Shown piece after piece: positions 6,484 to 6,738 of a DNA stretch of 6,738 nucleotides (position 1 is the stretch's first letter; each line of letters opens with the position of its first letter). This stretch comes from Nitrososphaerota archaeon (GTDB lineage: Archaea > Thermoproteota > Nitrososphaeria > Nitrososphaerales > JAGGXQ01). The stretch covers positions 1 through 6,738 of the forward strand of contig JAGGXQ010000140.1 in assembly GCA_021162925.1 (NCBI GenBank), read 5' to 3'. A program made the position numbers and the translations under genes. The notes below the pieces were generated by a model. The model was not told the DNA's origin. It saw only the letters and a program-made list of their open reading frames with translations, and did not search any database.

Positions 6484-6616
6484 TAGGCATATGGCTTTCT
6501 GAAGAACGAGGCTTGCGGGTAGAAGTGGCCCCCAGAGACACGTCCACGTTCCTAGATGAGATCGAAGTGCTCGCACCCTCTATATGTATGGCATATCGGG
6601 CTCGAAATGCCTTTTA
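6484..6616. other. Short spacer between convergent tRNA genes, no gene seen
   Basis: This 133-base stretch between the 3' ends of the two tRNAs contains no credible coding frame, no box C/D pair in correct order on either strand and no obvious hairpin-T terminator. The CTTTT at 6611-6615 could end a read-through transcript from tRNA-Gly. An AT-rich patch (TATATGTATGGCATAT, 6581-6596) is present but no gene starts at the matching distance. Confidence 0.5.
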
Positions 6617-6705
6617 TGGTGCCGGGGACGGGATTCGAACCCGCGACTTCCAGATCATGAGTCTCGCCCTGCGGCTGGCGCTCTGACCAGCTGAGCTACC
6701 CCGGC
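6617..6705 (-). tRNA. tRNA-Met (anticodon CAT), elongator type, with inferred 12-base intron and encoded CCA
   Basis: The minus strand starts GCCGGGG (6705-6699) and pairs perfectly with CCCCGGC (6627-6621); A73 is at 6620 and CCA is encoded at 6619-6617. The D arm is GCTC-AGCTGGTCA-GAGC and the T arm GCGGG-TTCGAAT-CCCGT (one G-T pair). The unspliced gene, at 86 bases to A73, has no valid anticodon arm: the bases after CCAG lack T33 and any partner strand. Removing 12 bases (6663-6674) gives a perfect stem CCAGA/TCTGG around loop CTCATGA with anticodon CAT at 6657-6659, a T33 and a 74-base tRNA. The acceptor GCCGGGG is typical of archaeal elongator Met rather than initiator (which usually starts AGCGGG). 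tRNA-Ile2, whose gene also carries CAT before C34 modification, is the main alternative. Confidence 0.88.
6663..6674 (-). other. Inferred non-canonical tRNA intron in the 5' anticodon stem of tRNA-Met
   Basis: Minus-strand bases CCGCAGGGCGAG interrupt the anticodon stem. The boundary can slide without changing the product: after nucleotide 28, 29 or 30 (intron 6665-6676, 6664-6675 or 6663-6674). In the first register the segment is a small hairpin, GCC-GCAG-GGC, flanked by one unpaired base on each side. It is not at the common 37/38 position. I tried to place a standard 3-4-3 bulge-helix-bulge for each register and could not, so a relaxed splice motif must be assumed. Confidence 0.65.
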
Positions 6706-6728
6706 ACCTTGATCGCTTTCGCAGAACC

Positions 6729-6736
6729 ATTTATTA
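6729..6736 (-). promoter_or_regulatory. Box A promoter of tRNA-Met
   Basis: The minus strand reads TAATAAAT here, centred about 27 bases upstream of the mature tRNA 5' end at 6705, the standard position for an archaeal TATA box of a tRNA gene. The intervening sequence is not AT-rich. Confidence 0.65.
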
Positions 6737-6738
6737 TC

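Noticed and set aside
6379..6576. Minus-strand reading frame with a VRDSNPRSRAREA-like peptide
   Set aside because: It is the antisense translation of tRNA-Gly; GVRDSNPR-type peptides are a well-known artefact of reading through tRNA T arms.
6484..6616. Possible box C/D guide RNA in the tRNA spacer
   Set aside because: A CTGA (6499-6502) lies before a weak GATGAGA (about 6555-6561), the wrong order for C then D, and nothing better is on the other strand.
6457..6646. Inverted repeat of 18 bases (TCGCGGGTTCGAATCCCG at 6457-6474 and on the minus strand at 6646-6629)
   Set aside because: Both copies are the T arms of the two tRNAs, so no mobile element or attachment site is needed to explain it.
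6453..6686. Plus-strand reading frame ending in GDGIRTRDFQ
   Set aside because: It runs through the antisense of tRNA-Met; this peptide is another classic tRNA translation artefact.
6620..6705. Class II (Leu/Ser) tRNA with a long variable arm as an explanation for the 86-base length
   Set aside because: No anticodon stem forms in that layout and no T33 is available; removing 12 bases gives a perfect tRNA-Met instead.

Overview
This window reads as chromosomal DNA of an archaeon, most likely a thermophilic member of the Thermoproteota/Korarchaeota side of the tree. The reasons are: GC-rich coding with AGG as the main Arg codon and ATA as a frequent Ile codon, TATA-type (box A) promoters about 26 bases upstream of tRNA or leaderless protein starts, strong GGAGG-type ribosome binding sites inside an operon, an archaeal Clp1/Grc3-type polynucleotide kinase, and tRNA genes of archaeal type, one with an insertion in its anticodon stem. 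The lineage is an inference; no marker gene fixes it.

Bases 1-4672 (+ strand) hold a compact ABC transporter operon of the branched-chain amino acid (HAAT/Liv) type, in the order substrate-binding protein (5' end cut off by the window), LivH-like permease, LivM-like permease, LivG-like ATPase, LivF-like ATPase. The last four genes overlap by a few bases or sit next to ribosome binding sites within the preceding gene. The binding protein is separated from livH by only 19 bases, which contain a T-rich tract. Together they form a complete importer: a surface-tethered binding protein on a Thr/Lys-rich linker, two membrane subunits and two ATPases.

Bases 4675-6358 (- strand) hold two genes converging on the operon: a Clp1/Grc3-family RNA 5'-OH polynucleotide kinase and, 34 bases downstream of it, a 165-residue protein I do not recognise. 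The livF stop and the stop of the unknown gene are only 2 bases apart.

Bases 6359-6738 hold two convergent tRNA genes: tRNA-Gly(CCC) on + and an elongator-type tRNA-Met(CAT) on -. The tRNA-Met only folds if a 12-base segment in the 5' side of the anticodon stem is removed, so a non-canonical intron is inferred. tRNA-Gly and the kinase gene diverge from a single AT-rich box that lies at the right distance to be box A for both.

The transporter is ordinary in family terms. The parts worth a second look are at the right end: the unusual tRNA-Met insertion, the shared bidirectional promoter, and the pairing of an RNA 5'-end kinase with an unknown protein beside tRNA genes.
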